A DNA stretch of 47,533 nucleotides, taken from NCBI GenBank assembly GCA_028822945.1, contig JAPKCN010000001.1, positions 1 to 47,533 on the forward strand. The letters are read 5' to 3'. The DNA comes from Porticoccaceae bacterium. Its GTDB lineage: Bacteria; Pseudomonadota; Gammaproteobacteria; Pseudomonadales; Porticoccaceae. A program made the translations under genes and the position numbers. Within the stretch, counting starts at the first letter, position 1. Every line of letters begins with the position of its first letter. The notes below the pieces were generated by a model. The model was given only the letters and a program-made list of their open reading frames with translations, made no database searches and was not told the DNA's origin. Below, in pieces: positions 8,766-17,491 of this stretch.

Positions 8766-9446
8766 ATGCGCGCTATGATCCTCGCTGCCGGACTCGGCAC
8801 ACGCATGCGACCGTTGACCAAGAGGGTACCCAAACCGATGTTGCCGGTTGCTGGTAAGCCCTTGTTGCAGCACCATATTGAGCGCCTGGCGGCGATTGGT
8901 ATCTGTGATTTGGTAATCAATACCCACTGGTTGGCGGATCAGATCGAGGATTATTTTGGCGACGGCCGAGCATTTGGTGTGCACATCAATTGGTCGCGTG
9001 AATCGCAGCTACTCGAGACAGGGGGCGGTATCTATGCCGCACTGCCGATGCTTGGAGTCGATCCATTCATGTTGGTGAACGGCGACGTCTGGAGTGATTA
9101 TCCGCTGGAGCAATTGGGCTTGCGAGGTTTAGCTGACGGCGTCGATGCCCATCTTGTGCTGATCGAAAATCCTACACACAACCCGAGTGGCGATTTTTGT
9201 TTGGATACGCAAGATTTGCTTGCACCGCCAGTAGCTTTGCCAACTGCGACATTTACCGGGCTCAGTCTGATGCGAGCTAAATTATTTGCCGGTGTTGATG
9301 CCTCTGAGCGCACCTTTACCCTGCGCCAGGTACTCAATTCTGCGATCGCAAGGCGGCGCGTTAGCGGCGAACTCTATCCCGGCAGTTGGTGTGACGTTGG
9401 TACGCTAGAACGCTACAGACAGTTAGAATTCACTATAGAGCGTTAA
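8766..9446 (+). CDS. murU: N-acetylmuramate alpha-1-phosphate uridylyltransferase MurU
   Basis: Cytoplasmic nucleotidyltransferase converting MurNAc-1-phosphate and UTP to UDP-MurNAc, which lets recycled MurNAc re-enter peptidoglycan synthesis without de novo MurA/MurB. The 226-residue protein has the nucleotide-binding signature AAGLGTRMRPLT with VPKPMLPVAGKPL (7-32), the metal-binding VNGDVW segment (about 99-104) and a short C-terminus ending in the SWCDVGTLERY region. The compact length matches MurU rather than longer GlmU or RfbA proteins. It follows amgK after 4 bp, so the two are one operon. Substrate assignment rests mainly on this pairing. Confidence 0.9.
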   Translation: MRAMILAAGLGTRMRPLTKRVPKPMLPVAGKPLLQHHIERLAAIGICDLVINTHWLADQIEDYFGDGRAFGVHINWSRESQLLETGGGIYAALPMLGVDPFMLVNGDVWSDYPLEQLGLRGLADGVDAHLVLIENPTHNPSGDFCLDTQDLLAPPVALPTATFTGLSLMRAKLFAGVDASERTFTLRQVLNSAIARRRVSGELYPGSWCDVGTLERYRQLEFTIER

Positions 9447-9515
9447 AATACCTGCTGGGGATTGCATTGTTACTCTAAAGCGACCACCATATCCTATTAT
9501 ACGGGAAGCAAAACG

Positions 9516-9962
9516 ATGATATCGCGACAACACTACAAGGTTCTCTTTTGGTTGGCATTAACCGCCATCGTCCTGTTGTCGTTGTTACCACTGACCCGCG
9601 ATACTCAATTTAGCGCCCAGGATAAACTTCAGCATGGCCTAGCTTATGCTGCTCTTTACTTTTTGGCGGCCCGCGCCTATGTGCCGCGCTACCCACTTTG
9701 GGTGCTTGGGGTGATTTTTGTGATGTTTGGAATCGCTATCGAGTTCGCACAGTCACTCACGGGTCACCGACAAACGGATATCTGGGATATGTTGGCAAAT
9801 ACCAGTGGCATGTTGGTGGTCGGGGCGCTGCTGAGTCTGCCAAAAATGCGTGGATACATGACTTCCGACGAGGGTACCGATACGGCGCTCGAAAATAGCC
9901 TAAACAGCTCGTCAACAAGAGCGGGTGTAGTCGTTGCCGCCGATTCCGTCGAGAATGATTAA
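9516..9962 (+). CDS. VanZ-like integral membrane protein
   Basis: A 148-residue protein with about four hydrophobic segments: VLFWLALTAIVLLSLLPL near the start, an LQHGLAYAALYFLAARA segment, one at WVLGVIFVMFGIAIEF and one at SGMLVVGALLSL. The DKLQHGLAY and IEFAQSLTGHRQTDIWDMLAN motifs are typical of the VanZ-like family, whose function outside glycopeptide resistance clusters is unknown. I chose the ATG at 9516 because GGGAAG lies 7 nt upstream; a TTG at 9462 would extend the frame but has no comparable site. The C-terminal 35 residues are polar and probably cytoplasmic. It lies downstream of amgK-murU and 3 bp before a DUF2007 gene. Confidence 0.8.
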   Translation: MISRQHYKVLFWLALTAIVLLSLLPLTRDTQFSAQDKLQHGLAYAALYFLAARAYVPRYPLWVLGVIFVMFGIAIEFAQSLTGHRQTDIWDMLANTSGMLVVGALLSLPKMRGYMTSDEGTDTALENSLNSSSTRAGVVVAADSVEND

Positions 9963-9965
9963 AAA

Positions 9966-10211
9966 GTGCACGAAGTCTACGCTAGCGGCGATTATCTAGA
10001 GGCGCAAATACTTCTTGGACTGTTGCTTAGCCGCTCCGTCGACGCGGTTTTGCGCGGTGCTGATTTGCAGGGCGGCGTCGGCGATTTAGCACCTAACAAT
10101 ATGTTTAGTTTGCGAGTTGCCAGCGCCGATAAACGGCGTGCGCATGCGCTTTTGGCAGACTATTATGCGGGCGAACTGTCGCTCGAGAGCAACGATATTA
10201 ATCTCGACTAG
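9966..10211 (+). CDS. DUF2007-family small protein
   Basis: An 81-residue soluble protein starting at GTG 9966, 3 bp after the VanZ-like gene. It begins with VYASGDYLEAQILLGLLLSR and continues with a D/G-rich middle and a C-terminal SADKRRAHALLADYYAGE helix. This pattern (an N-terminal strand, an EA...L helix, then a hydrophobic strand and a helix) is that of the DUF2007 putative signal-transducing family, a ferredoxin-like PII-type fold. No function is established. It is the last gene of the plus-strand group and converges on holA, 55 bp away. Confidence 0.75.
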   Translation: MHEVYASGDYLEAQILLGLLLSRSVDAVLRGADLQGGVGDLAPNNMFSLRVASADKRRAHALLADYYAGELSLESNDINLD

Positions 10212-10266
10212 TCAAGATTGAGAGATTCTGGCAGGCGGCAAATTTTAGCAGCCTTCTGCGGCGGCA

Positions 10267-11313
10267 TCAGTGCTCGATTAAGTGCTTAATGCTCGTTGGC
10301 GAGAGTGGCGGCGAACCGGCTAAAGATAGCATTAGGGTGGTCAGCTCATCCCATATTTCAGCCTCTCGTAAGCCCTTGACGCCACGATCTACCGCACCTG
10401 CTTGGTACACAAGCATTCGCAGGTGTGCCGGTCGCAAGCGCTGTACTGCAGCGCGCATAATCGGTATTTGCTTGCGCCAAACCCCGGCCTGTTCGAGCGC
10501 CTGTTCGGCGCGTTCGCCGCGCGCTATGCGCCCGCTGGCGATCAACAACTTGCGTAATTCGCGAGTGATGGCCCATAGAATCGGCAGTGGTTGGCTACCT
10601 TCGCCGCGCAGTCCACGCAATGTACGCGCTACCGATTGGGCCTCTCCTGCCAGCATTTTATCAATTGCATCGAATAGGTTGTAGCGTGTGCTGTCGGCCA
10701 CTACCGCCGACATAACAGTCGCGTCAACCCTGCCGTCGAGGGCGAGTAATTTAAGTTTCTCGATCTCTTGATTGGCCGCCAAAAGATTCCCTTCGACGCG
10801 ATCGGCGAGCACTTCGACAGCACCCTGATTGGCATCGATATTCGCCTGTCGAAGACGCTCCTGGATCCACTTTGGCAGTTGTGCCGCGCCGATAGGCCAG
10901 ATATCGACATGACCGCCGAGCGCGTCGAGCGCTTTTAGCCATTTGCTGTTCTGGGCACTGCGTTCGAGCTTCGGCAATACTACTAGGAGGAGATCGTCGG
11001 GGCTGGTATTAGCAGAGATATCGACCAGTGCGCGCGAGCCTTTGTCGCCTGGTTTGCCGTTTGCAATGCGGATTTCAAGAATTTTCTTTGTGCTGAATAA
11101 AGATAGTGCCCCGACCTCGGCGTGGACCTGGTTCCAATCGAAGTTGGCATCCACATCGTATACCATGCGCTCTGAAAAGCCGCGCTGGCTAGCTATACTG
11201 CGCACCTGATCGGCAGCTTCTTGCACCAATAGGGGCTCACCTCCGCTGATCACATAGCTGGGTAACAGCTGTTGATCGAGGTGTTGGGCGAACTTTTCGG
11301 CTCTAATCTTCAT
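10267..11313 (-). CDS. holA: DNA polymerase III delta subunit HolA
   Basis: The delta subunit of the clamp loader, which opens the beta sliding clamp during replication. The 348-residue protein matches the family length. It begins with MKIRAEKFAQHLDQQLLPSY followed by ISGGEPLLVQEA, the family's N-terminal motif, and contains the FSTKKILEIRI segment. The middle LADRVEGNLLAANQEIEKL element and the C-terminal collar-domain helices are also typical. The start is ATG at 11313, 23 bp after lptE. The leuS-lptE-holA order is conserved in gammaproteobacteria. It ends facing the DUF2007 gene; no clear intrinsic terminator is visible in the 55-bp gap. Confidence 0.95.
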   Translation of the reverse strand: MKIRAEKFAQHLDQQLLPSYVISGGEPLLVQEAADQVRSIASQRGFSERMVYDVDANFDWNQVHAEVGALSLFSTKKILEIRIANGKPGDKGSRALVDISANTSPDDLLLVVLPKLERSAQNSKWLKALDALGGHVDIWPIGAAQLPKWIQERLRQANIDANQGAVEVLADRVEGNLLAANQEIEKLKLLALDGRVDATVMSAVVADSTRYNLFDAIDKMLAGEAQSVARTLRGLRGEGSQPLPILWAITRELRKLLIASGRIARGERAEQALEQAGVWRKQIPIMRAAVQRLRPAHLRMLVYQAGAVDRGVKGLREAEIWDELTTLMLSLAGSPPLSPTSIKHLIEH

Positions 11314-11336
11314 TTTCGACGCTCCATCCAGCGGCG

Positions 11337-11831
11337 TTATTGCGCCTTTGGTAGCACGCGTAGTCGATTGATCACCTGGCGCACAATTTCGATCCGCATA
11401 TCACTTCTCACCGTGCGCTCCTCGTCACTCGATGCGAGCACGTCGCTTTCGGTAAATTCATAGACGCGCTCCACTGCGGCCGTTGCCGACTCCGAAAGCG
11501 AATCACCAGCGCTATTTAAGATAATAAAATCTACCTCTTCGTTGAGCTGGTACTCGGCCACTCGAGCACCTGAATTCATGCTGCTAGTGCGACGCACACG
11601 TCGATAATCGGTAATCACCACTGAGTAGTCGGGTTGCGCATTGCGGTTTACGACATCTACGCCATAGACTTTCAATGCCAGCGATAACTCGGCCAGCAAC
11701 TGCTCATTGGGCTGTTGCGATAGCAGGTGAATTTTGCCGACATTTTCAGGCACCACCTGAGCGTCGCGGAGTTGCCAGCCGCAGGCGGCTAGGATTAGAA
11801 CAAGTCCGATCAGGGCAATTTTTTGCAGCAT
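11337..11831 (-). CDS. lptE: LPS-assembly lipoprotein LptE
   Basis: Outer-membrane lipoprotein that plugs the LptD barrel and helps LPS insertion. The 164-residue precursor has a lipoprotein signal peptide with the lipobox LAAC, so residue 17 would be the lipidated cysteine (followed by GWQLRD, the typical LptE start). A two-layer alpha/beta domain follows, including YSVVITDYRRVRRTSS. Sequence conservation in this family is low; position between leuS and holA is the strongest support. Its partner lptD is about 5 kb away, in a separate operon. Confidence 0.93.
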   Translation of the reverse strand: MLQKIALIGLVLILAACGWQLRDAQVVPENVGKIHLLSQQPNEQLLAELSLALKVYGVDVVNRNAQPDYSVVITDYRRVRRTSSMNSGARVAEYQLNEEVDFIILNSAGDSLSESATAAVERVYEFTESDVLASSDEERTVRSDMRIEIVRQVINRLRVLPKAQ

Positions 11832-11867
11832 GCACGGCCTCTTTTGTTGTCGAGTAATGCGCTTTTG

Positions 11868-14447
11868 TTAGTTTGCGACTATGTTTACCAACTTGCCTGG
11901 TATTACAATCAGTTTGCGCACTTCGAGACCGGAGATGAAGCGCTGGGTGTTGGGTTCGGCTAGAGCTAAGCGCTCAATCTGCTGGCGGTCGGTATCCACA
12001 GCAACGTCAATTTTGCCACGTATCTTACCGTTCACCTGAACCATTAATTGCACCGAACTGCGCGCCAGTGCAGTCTCGTCGACATCTGGCCAGAGGGCAT
12101 TGGCAACCGCCTCTGAGTGGCCAAGACGGTGCCAAAGGGAATGACAGATGTGAGGCGCAACCGGCGCCAGCAAAAGCACACTGGCGGACAGTGCCTCGCC
12201 GCGAACAGCGCTACTCTGAGTATCTTTAGCGGTCAGTTTGGCAACGCTATTAAGCAACTCCATAATCGCCGCTATGGCGGTGTTGTAAGTATTGCGACGG
12301 CCATAATCATCGCTGACTTTGGCAATCGTCATATGAGTCTTGCGACGTAGATCGGTCTGTGGCGCGCCTAGTGTCCTGCGATCTAAGGCTACGCCCGGGT
12401 CGTCGGCAATATGTTCGACGACCATTTTCCATAATTTGCGTAAAAACCGCGAAGCCCCGGCAACCCCCTCATCGTTCCACTCTAGAGTTTGTTCCGGGGG
12501 TGCTGCAAACATCGTAAACAGGCGCACTGTATCGGCGCCATACTGATCGATGGCGGCCTGCGGATCGACGCCATTATTTTTTGATTTTGACATTTTGGTG
12601 ATGCCGCCGCTGAACACTGGCTCACCGCTGGCGATCTCGCTGGCACTGATTGTCCGACCCTTGGCATCGCGAACGATGCTGACATCAGTTGGTGCGAGCC
12701 ACTGCTTGCGCCCGTCGCTCTCGCGATAAAATGATTCGGCTAGGACCATGCCTTGGCAGAGCAGTCGCTTGAATGGCTCGGGACTGCTAACTAAGCCGTC
12801 ATCGCGCATTAATTTATGGAAAAAACGTGCGTATAAAAGGTGCAAGATAGCGTGCTCTATACCACCTACATACTGATCCACTGGCAGCCAATAATTGGCC
12901 AGTTGCGGATCGAGCATAGCGTCGTCGACATGTGGGCAAGTGAACCGCGCGTAGTACCAAGAGGACTCCATAAAGGTATCAAAGGTATCAGTTTCGCGCT
13001 CAACTGGATTACCATCGAGTTCACTGCGGCGCCAGTTAGGGTCTGCTTTTAACGGTGATTGTAAACCGGTCATGGCCACATCTTCAGGTAACAGCACCGG
13101 CAGACGTTCTAGCGGTACAGGGATTTCGCCACCGTCGGGTAAATTGTACATTGGGATCGGAGCCCCCCAGTAGCGCTGTCGGCTGACGCCCCAGTCGCGC
13201 AACCTATAGTTTGTGGTTGCGGCGCCGAGTCCGCGCTGTTCGAGAGCCTCTGCGATAGCGGTGAATGCGGCCTCAAAAGAGAGACCGTTGTAGCTGCCCG
13301 AATTGATGAGTAGACCTTTTTCGGTGCTCGCCTGACCGTCGACAATGCCATCTACAACCTGTAATTTTGGCAAGGCATATTTGTCGGCAAATTCGAAGTC
13401 GCGCTGGTCGTGGGACGGCACAGCCATCACCGCACCAGAGCCGTAGTCTAGCAGGACATAGTTGGCAACCCACAGTGGCACCTGCTCGCCACTCAGTGGG
13501 TGTTCGACCCAGAGCCCGGTGTCCATGCCGAGCTTTTCCATACTAGCAAGCTCAGCTTCGGAGGTCTTTTGGTTGTTACAGTGCTGTAAAAATAGCTTTA
13601 GCTCAGGATTTTTTTCGCCGAGTTCCAGCGCCACGGGATGCTGCGGTGCTAGGCTCACATAGGTTACCCCCATCAGAGTATCTGGTCGCGTGGTATAGAC
13701 CTCGATGTAGCTATAGCCTGCTACGCTCGACGGCATCGGGAAGCGTATACTGACTCCGCGACTCTTTCCTATCCAGTTTCGCTGCATCGTGACTACCTGC
13801 TCTGGCCAGTCTTGCAGGTTATCTAGATCAGTTAATAGCTGTTCCGCATAATCGGTAATACGGATAAACCACTGAGGGATTTTTTTCCGCTCGACGCGCG
13901 TATCGCAGCGCCAGCAGCAGCCGTCGATTACCTGCTCATTGGCCAGGACCGTGGCATCCTTTGGGCACCAATTGACCGCGCTAGTTTTTTTGTATACCAG
14001 CCCCTTATCGTAGAGGCGGGTAAAGAACCACTGTTCCCATTTATAGTAACTCGGCTGGCAGGTGCTCATCTCTCGCGACCAGTCGATACCAAAACCGAGT
14101 GATTGTAATTGACCGCGCATGTAGGCGATGTTCTCCTGAGTCCAGCGGGCTGGCGCGGTATTATTTTGAATGGCGGCGTTTTCTGCCGGCAGTCCAAACG
14201 CATCCCAACCCATAGGATGTAGAACATTTTTGCCAAGCATGCGCTGATAGCGGGCGATCACATCGGATATGGTGTAGTTGCGCACATGCCCCATATGCAG
14301 TTTGCCACTCGGATAGGGAAACATCGACAGGCAATAAAATTTCTCTTTGCTGGGGTCTGCTTGGACTTCAAAGGTAGCTTCGCGAGCCCAGTACTGCTGA
14401 GCCTCGCGTTCAATCTGCGCGGGGTTATAGAGGTCGTTACTCGTCAT
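11868..14447 (-). CDS. leuS: Leucyl-tRNA synthetase
   Basis: Class I aminoacyl-tRNA synthetase charging tRNA-Leu. The 859-residue protein has the usual bacterial length. It shows the HIGH-type motif HMGH (51-54) after FPYPSGKL, a zinc-binding-like cysteine cluster (NWCPKD, DGCCWRCDTRV), the CP1 editing domain with YTTRPDTLMGVTYV, and the KMSKS loop (ITKMSKSKNNGVDP) at about residue 617. The anticodon-binding helical domain and a C-terminal QVNGKIRGKI domain follow. It is the first gene of leuS-lptE-holA; a plausible promoter lies upstream at 14495-14524. Confidence 0.97.
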   Translation of the reverse strand: MTSNDLYNPAQIEREAQQYWAREATFEVQADPSKEKFYCLSMFPYPSGKLHMGHVRNYTISDVIARYQRMLGKNVLHPMGWDAFGLPAENAAIQNNTAPARWTQENIAYMRGQLQSLGFGIDWSREMSTCQPSYYKWEQWFFTRLYDKGLVYKKTSAVNWCPKDATVLANEQVIDGCCWRCDTRVERKKIPQWFIRITDYAEQLLTDLDNLQDWPEQVVTMQRNWIGKSRGVSIRFPMPSSVAGYSYIEVYTTRPDTLMGVTYVSLAPQHPVALELGEKNPELKLFLQHCNNQKTSEAELASMEKLGMDTGLWVEHPLSGEQVPLWVANYVLLDYGSGAVMAVPSHDQRDFEFADKYALPKLQVVDGIVDGQASTEKGLLINSGSYNGLSFEAAFTAIAEALEQRGLGAATTNYRLRDWGVSRQRYWGAPIPMYNLPDGGEIPVPLERLPVLLPEDVAMTGLQSPLKADPNWRRSELDGNPVERETDTFDTFMESSWYYARFTCPHVDDAMLDPQLANYWLPVDQYVGGIEHAILHLLYARFFHKLMRDDGLVSSPEPFKRLLCQGMVLAESFYRESDGRKQWLAPTDVSIVRDAKGRTISASEIASGEPVFSGGITKMSKSKNNGVDPQAAIDQYGADTVRLFTMFAAPPEQTLEWNDEGVAGASRFLRKLWKMVVEHIADDPGVALDRRTLGAPQTDLRRKTHMTIAKVSDDYGRRNTYNTAIAAIMELLNSVAKLTAKDTQSSAVRGEALSASVLLLAPVAPHICHSLWHRLGHSEAVANALWPDVDETALARSSVQLMVQVNGKIRGKIDVAVDTDRQQIERLALAEPNTQRFISGLEVRKLIVIPGKLVNIVAN

Positions 14448-14486
14448 TCGGGGCCACTGTGCTGAAATAGTTAGGGTCTATGCCTT

Positions 14487-14524
14487 AATCGCCAAGTATA
14501 GGCGATTGTGTGACTAACTACCAA
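14487..14524 (-). promoter_or_regulatory. Candidate leuS promoter with a palindrome over the -10
   Basis: On the minus strand TTGGTA (14519-14524) and TATACT (14495-14500) are separated by 18 bp. A perfect inverted repeat AATCGCC-(7 nt)-GGCGATT at 14487-14507 is centred on the -10. That geometry suits a repressor operator or an early RNA hairpin; no T-run follows it. The promoter call is a match to consensus only. Confidence 0.4.
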
Positions 14525-14545
14525 GTGCAAGAGCAACTTTGAAGC

Positions 14546-14574
14546 CGCCGTCGAACGCAATGCAGCCGACGGCG
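14546..14574. repeat. Inverted repeat downstream of the peroxiredoxin gene
   Basis: Perfect 8-bp arms CGCCGTCG (14546-14553) and CGACGGCG (14567-14574) enclose a 13-nt loop, 17 bp past the peroxiredoxin stop on the minus strand. The stem is GC-rich and could stabilise the 3' end of the transcript, but no U-tract follows on the minus strand, so it is not a textbook intrinsic terminator. Confidence 0.5.
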
Positions 14575-14591
14575 ATGATGACTTTTTGGGT

Positions 14592-15137
14592 CTAACTAGG
14601 GATGCGCGCGGGGACCCCTAGCTCCTCAAGTTTTGCTGCCATGTCTTGAGCCGATTGCGCGGGGCGGACGTCTCGGTCTATGAATAAAATGGTCCCATCC
14701 TTACCAATGTAAAAGGTGTGTCGCTTCGCATACATGCCGAGGCTTAAAACCTCGTAGTCTCGGGCGGTCTGTTTGCTCGGATCGCTTAGCAACGGAAAGT
14801 CAGCTTTGTACTCTTCGGCAAATTCGCGGTTCTTTTCCACCGGATCAACGCTCGCCATAAAATATGCAACATCTAGGCGCTTGAGTAAATGGCCATTTTC
14901 GGCGAGCGACTTGCACTCTATGGTACAGCCGCTAGTAAAGGCAAAAGGATACCAAGCGATTACCACTGCTTGCTTGGCCGTCAGATCGCTGAGTTGGTAG
15001 GTTTTACCATCGCTGGCTTCGAGCCGAAAATTCGGCGCTTTGTCGCCCACCTCCAGCGCTGTCAGTGACATCGACCAGCCGATTAAGAGCGCTATTACTG
15101 CGTTGCACGTAATTTTTGTAATTAATTTTTTGATCAT
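14592..15137 (-). CDS. Exported thioredoxin-like peroxiredoxin (AhpC/TSA family)
   Basis: Thiol peroxidase of the AhpC/TSA-Bcp type, probably reducing peroxides outside the cytoplasm. I prefer ATG 15137 (181 residues), which has AGGTGA about 5 nt upstream; GTG at 15146 adds three residues. The N-terminus is a signal sequence or anchor (MIKKLITK, then a hydrophobic stretch to SLTALE). The mature part starts VGDKAPNFRLEASDGKTYQL, typical of the family. The active site FAFTSGCTIECKS has the peroxidatic Cys and a second Cys three residues apart (CxxxC), one shorter than the CxxxxC of E. coli Bcp. It follows lnt by about 12 bp and ends that operon. Confidence 0.82.
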   Translation of the reverse strand: MIKKLITKITCNAVIALLIGWSMSLTALEVGDKAPNFRLEASDGKTYQLSDLTAKQAVVIAWYPFAFTSGCTIECKSLAENGHLLKRLDVAYFMASVDPVEKNREFAEEYKADFPLLSDPSKQTARDYEVLSLGMYAKRHTFYIGKDGTILFIDRDVRPAQSAQDMAAKLEELGVPARIPS

Positions 15138-15149
15138 ATTCTTCACCTT

Positions 15150-16646
15150 TTATTGTTCCTCGCTTTTTGTTTTGTTTACTCTGCGTAGTAAAAGTCCGCC
15201 AAGAATCGCAAAACACATCAATATGGTTGGCCACGATCGCCAGCGTGAGAACACAGTCTGACCCGATCTGGGTTGTATTTCACCACGCAACTCCCCGCGC
15301 GTAAAGGGCGCGAGCTGACCCGTCACCCTGCCGCGATAATCTATAATTGCAGTCAGTCCGTTATTGGTGGCCCGCAGCATCGGTTTAGCATTCTCAGCAG
15401 CGCGCATCTGTGCCATTTGCAAGTGCTGTGGCAGCGCCAGAGAGTCTCCAAACCAACCATCATTACTGACTGTCAATAACATTGTCGCGCCATCGCTTAT
15501 ACGCGCCACCAAATCCGGATAGACCACTTCGTAGCAGATGGCTACCGCCAGTGGACGTTTATCGATCTGCAAAAGTGCTTGCTGGCGCGCACCGCGAACA
15601 AAGTTTGACATCGGCAAATCGAAAAATTTAATCGCACCACGCACTACGCTCTCAAGAGGAATGTACTCGCCGAACGGCACTAGTCTAGTTTTGTGATACT
15701 CCCCGCTTGCTGCGCCTAGTGCCATTACCGAGTTGTGAAATCCATTATCATCGCGCGTCGGAATACCAGTGACCAAGGCGGTATTAGCGTTTGCCGCGCG
15801 GGTGCTGACCTTAGTCAAAAAGCTCGATACTTGTTGCGGGGTTGCCGGTATCGCGGCTTCTGGCCAGACAATCAGATCGCGACCCCAATGCGGCTGCGAC
15901 TGTTGCTGCAAACGATCGAGAATAAGTCTCCGTCGATCCGCCGACCACTTTTGGTTTTGCGCGATGTTTGGCTGCACCAGCGCGACCGATAGCGGTCTGC
16001 CGAGTGGCTGTCCCCACTCTGCTTGCTTCAGCCAATAACCGCCGCCAACAAAGCTAACCAAAACTAGGCTGCACAGAGTGAGGGGTAGTTGACCGGCGTG
16101 ACCGCGTGCGTATTGAGCGAGACAGGCGGCGCTCATAGCGGTTACAAAACTCAACCAAAACACTCCGCCAATCGGTGCCCAACCGCCGAGCCAAGTGGAT
16201 AGGTGGCTATAGCCGACGAGCAGCCAAGGGAATCCGCTGAACAACCAACTGCGCAGCCACTCGCCGAGTACCCACAGCGCTGGGAAGGCGATCAGACTAG
16301 TCACCCAAGTTGGCGACATTGCGCTCCATAGGAGAAATGGCAGGCTGCTGATCAGAGCCATAAACGTACAAAATAGTCCGGTGGCCAACAGCGCCAGTGG
16401 CGGCGCTACAAAGCCATGCTCATGGATACTTATATACAGCCAGCTGACGCCACTCAGAAAGAGTCCAAGGTTGTAGCATGTTGCTCGCGCCCAAGCCTCT
16501 TTAAAGGGCTGCCCAGTCAATTGATAACACAGCGTGGCGAGACTTAACACGGCGATTGGCCAAAGGCTGTAAGGGGCTAGGGCGAGTGGCATTAGACTGC
16601 CGCTCGATAGTAACCATAGGCAGGCGTGCCGGTTGGCGACCTTCAT
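15150..16646 (-). CDS. lnt: Apolipoprotein N-acyltransferase Lnt
   Basis: Inner-membrane enzyme that adds the third acyl chain to the N-terminal cysteine of lipoproteins, needed for their export to the outer membrane. The 498-residue protein has several N-terminal membrane helices and a periplasmic carbon-nitrogen hydrolase domain. The catalytic triad is visible: Glu263 (VWPEAAIP), Lys319 (YHKTRLVPFGEYIP) and Cys371 (AICYEVVYPDL). A last membrane segment lies at the C-terminus. The start overlaps corC by 4 bp. LptE and other lipoproteins encoded nearby are expected substrates. Confidence 0.96.
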   Translation of the reverse strand: MKVANRHACLWLLSSGSLMPLALAPYSLWPIAVLSLATLCYQLTGQPFKEAWARATCYNLGLFLSGVSWLYISIHEHGFVAPPLALLATGLFCTFMALISSLPFLLWSAMSPTWVTSLIAFPALWVLGEWLRSWLFSGFPWLLVGYSHLSTWLGGWAPIGGVFWLSFVTAMSAACLAQYARGHAGQLPLTLCSLVLVSFVGGGYWLKQAEWGQPLGRPLSVALVQPNIAQNQKWSADRRRLILDRLQQQSQPHWGRDLIVWPEAAIPATPQQVSSFLTKVSTRAANANTALVTGIPTRDDNGFHNSVMALGAASGEYHKTRLVPFGEYIPLESVVRGAIKFFDLPMSNFVRGARQQALLQIDKRPLAVAICYEVVYPDLVARISDGATMLLTVSNDGWFGDSLALPQHLQMAQMRAAENAKPMLRATNNGLTAIIDYRGRVTGQLAPFTRGELRGEIQPRSGQTVFSRWRSWPTILMCFAILGGLLLRRVNKTKSEEQ

Positions 16647-17491
16647 CGGCTCTGTTTGCGCACATCCACCGCGATTATTTTGCGCAGATCGGCGGCGCTT
16701 ACTGTGAACTCAAAGTGTTCAAAAGCGATGGTCTCGCCAATTTCCGGCAAGCGGCCAAACGCACCGAGGACCAGACCGCCAACCGTGTCGCACTCGTCGT
16801 CCGATAGTCCAACATCAAAGAATTCGTTAAATTGCTCGATATCGGTGATGGCAGCCACCGAGTAAAGGTTCTCAGCAATTTTTTCGATTGGGTCCGATTC
16901 TTGCTCGTCGGTCTCGTCCTCGATTTCGCCGACAATTTCCTCGAGTATATCTTCGATGGTTAGCAATCCCGAAACACCACCATACTCGTCGACCACAATC
17001 GCCATATGATAACGGTGTTCACGAAACTCTTGCAGCAAAATATTCAGTCGCTTGCTCTCGGGGATAATCGTTGCCGGTCGCAGCATTGATTTGAGTTCAA
17101 AGGTCTCCTTGCCGGCAAGCAGCAGCGGCAGTAACTCCTTAGCCAGCAATATACCGGCGACGTCGTCAGACGATTGGCCGACCACCGGAAAGCGCGAGTG
17201 TTGCGATTTGGTGACTATGTCGAGGATTTCGTCGAGGCTGAGGTCGTCCTCGAGACTCACCATCTGCGAGCGCGGGATCATGATTTCTCGCGCCTGCAAA
17301 TCGGAGACCTTTAATGCACCCTCCATAATGTGCAGTGCGCTGGTATCGATGATCGACTCACTCTGGGCGCTGCGCAGCATTTCTGCCACTTCATTGCTGC
17401 TCGACGGTCGCGGGAAAAAAGCCCTTGCGCGGCGTTTGAACCAGGTGAGCAGTCGGTGGGTACGTATGCCGCTTTTATCGCTGCTCGTCAT
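16643..17491 (-). CDS. corC: CorC/YbeX-family protein (CBS-domain, HlyC/CorC)
   Basis: A 282-residue cytoplasmic protein with a pair of CBS domains (REIMIPRSQMVSLEDD and the HMAIVVDEYGGVSGLLTIED block) followed by the CorC/HlyC transporter-associated domain. The family is linked to Mg2+/Co2+ homeostasis and, as YbeX in E. coli, to ribosome metabolism; the biochemical role is unsettled. The N-terminus lacks the DUF21 membrane domain of longer homologues, as expected for YbeX. It overlaps ybeY and lnt by 4 bp each. Confidence 0.94.
   Translation of the reverse strand: MTSSDKSGIRTHRLLTWFKRRARAFFPRPSSSNEVAEMLRSAQSESIIDTSALHIMEGALKVSDLQAREIMIPRSQMVSLEDDLSLDEILDIVTKSQHSRFPVVGQSSDDVAGILLAKELLPLLLAGKETFELKSMLRPATIIPESKRLNILLQEFREHRYHMAIVVDEYGGVSGLLTIEDILEEIVGEIEDETDEQESDPIEKIAENLYSVAAITDIEQFNEFFDVGLSDDECDTVGGLVLGAFGRLPEIGETIAFEHFEFTVSAADLRKIIAVDVRKQSR

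Noticed and set aside
14546..14574. Rho-independent terminator of the lnt operon
   Set aside because: The stem is good but lacks a following U-run on the minus strand; kept only as an inverted repeat.
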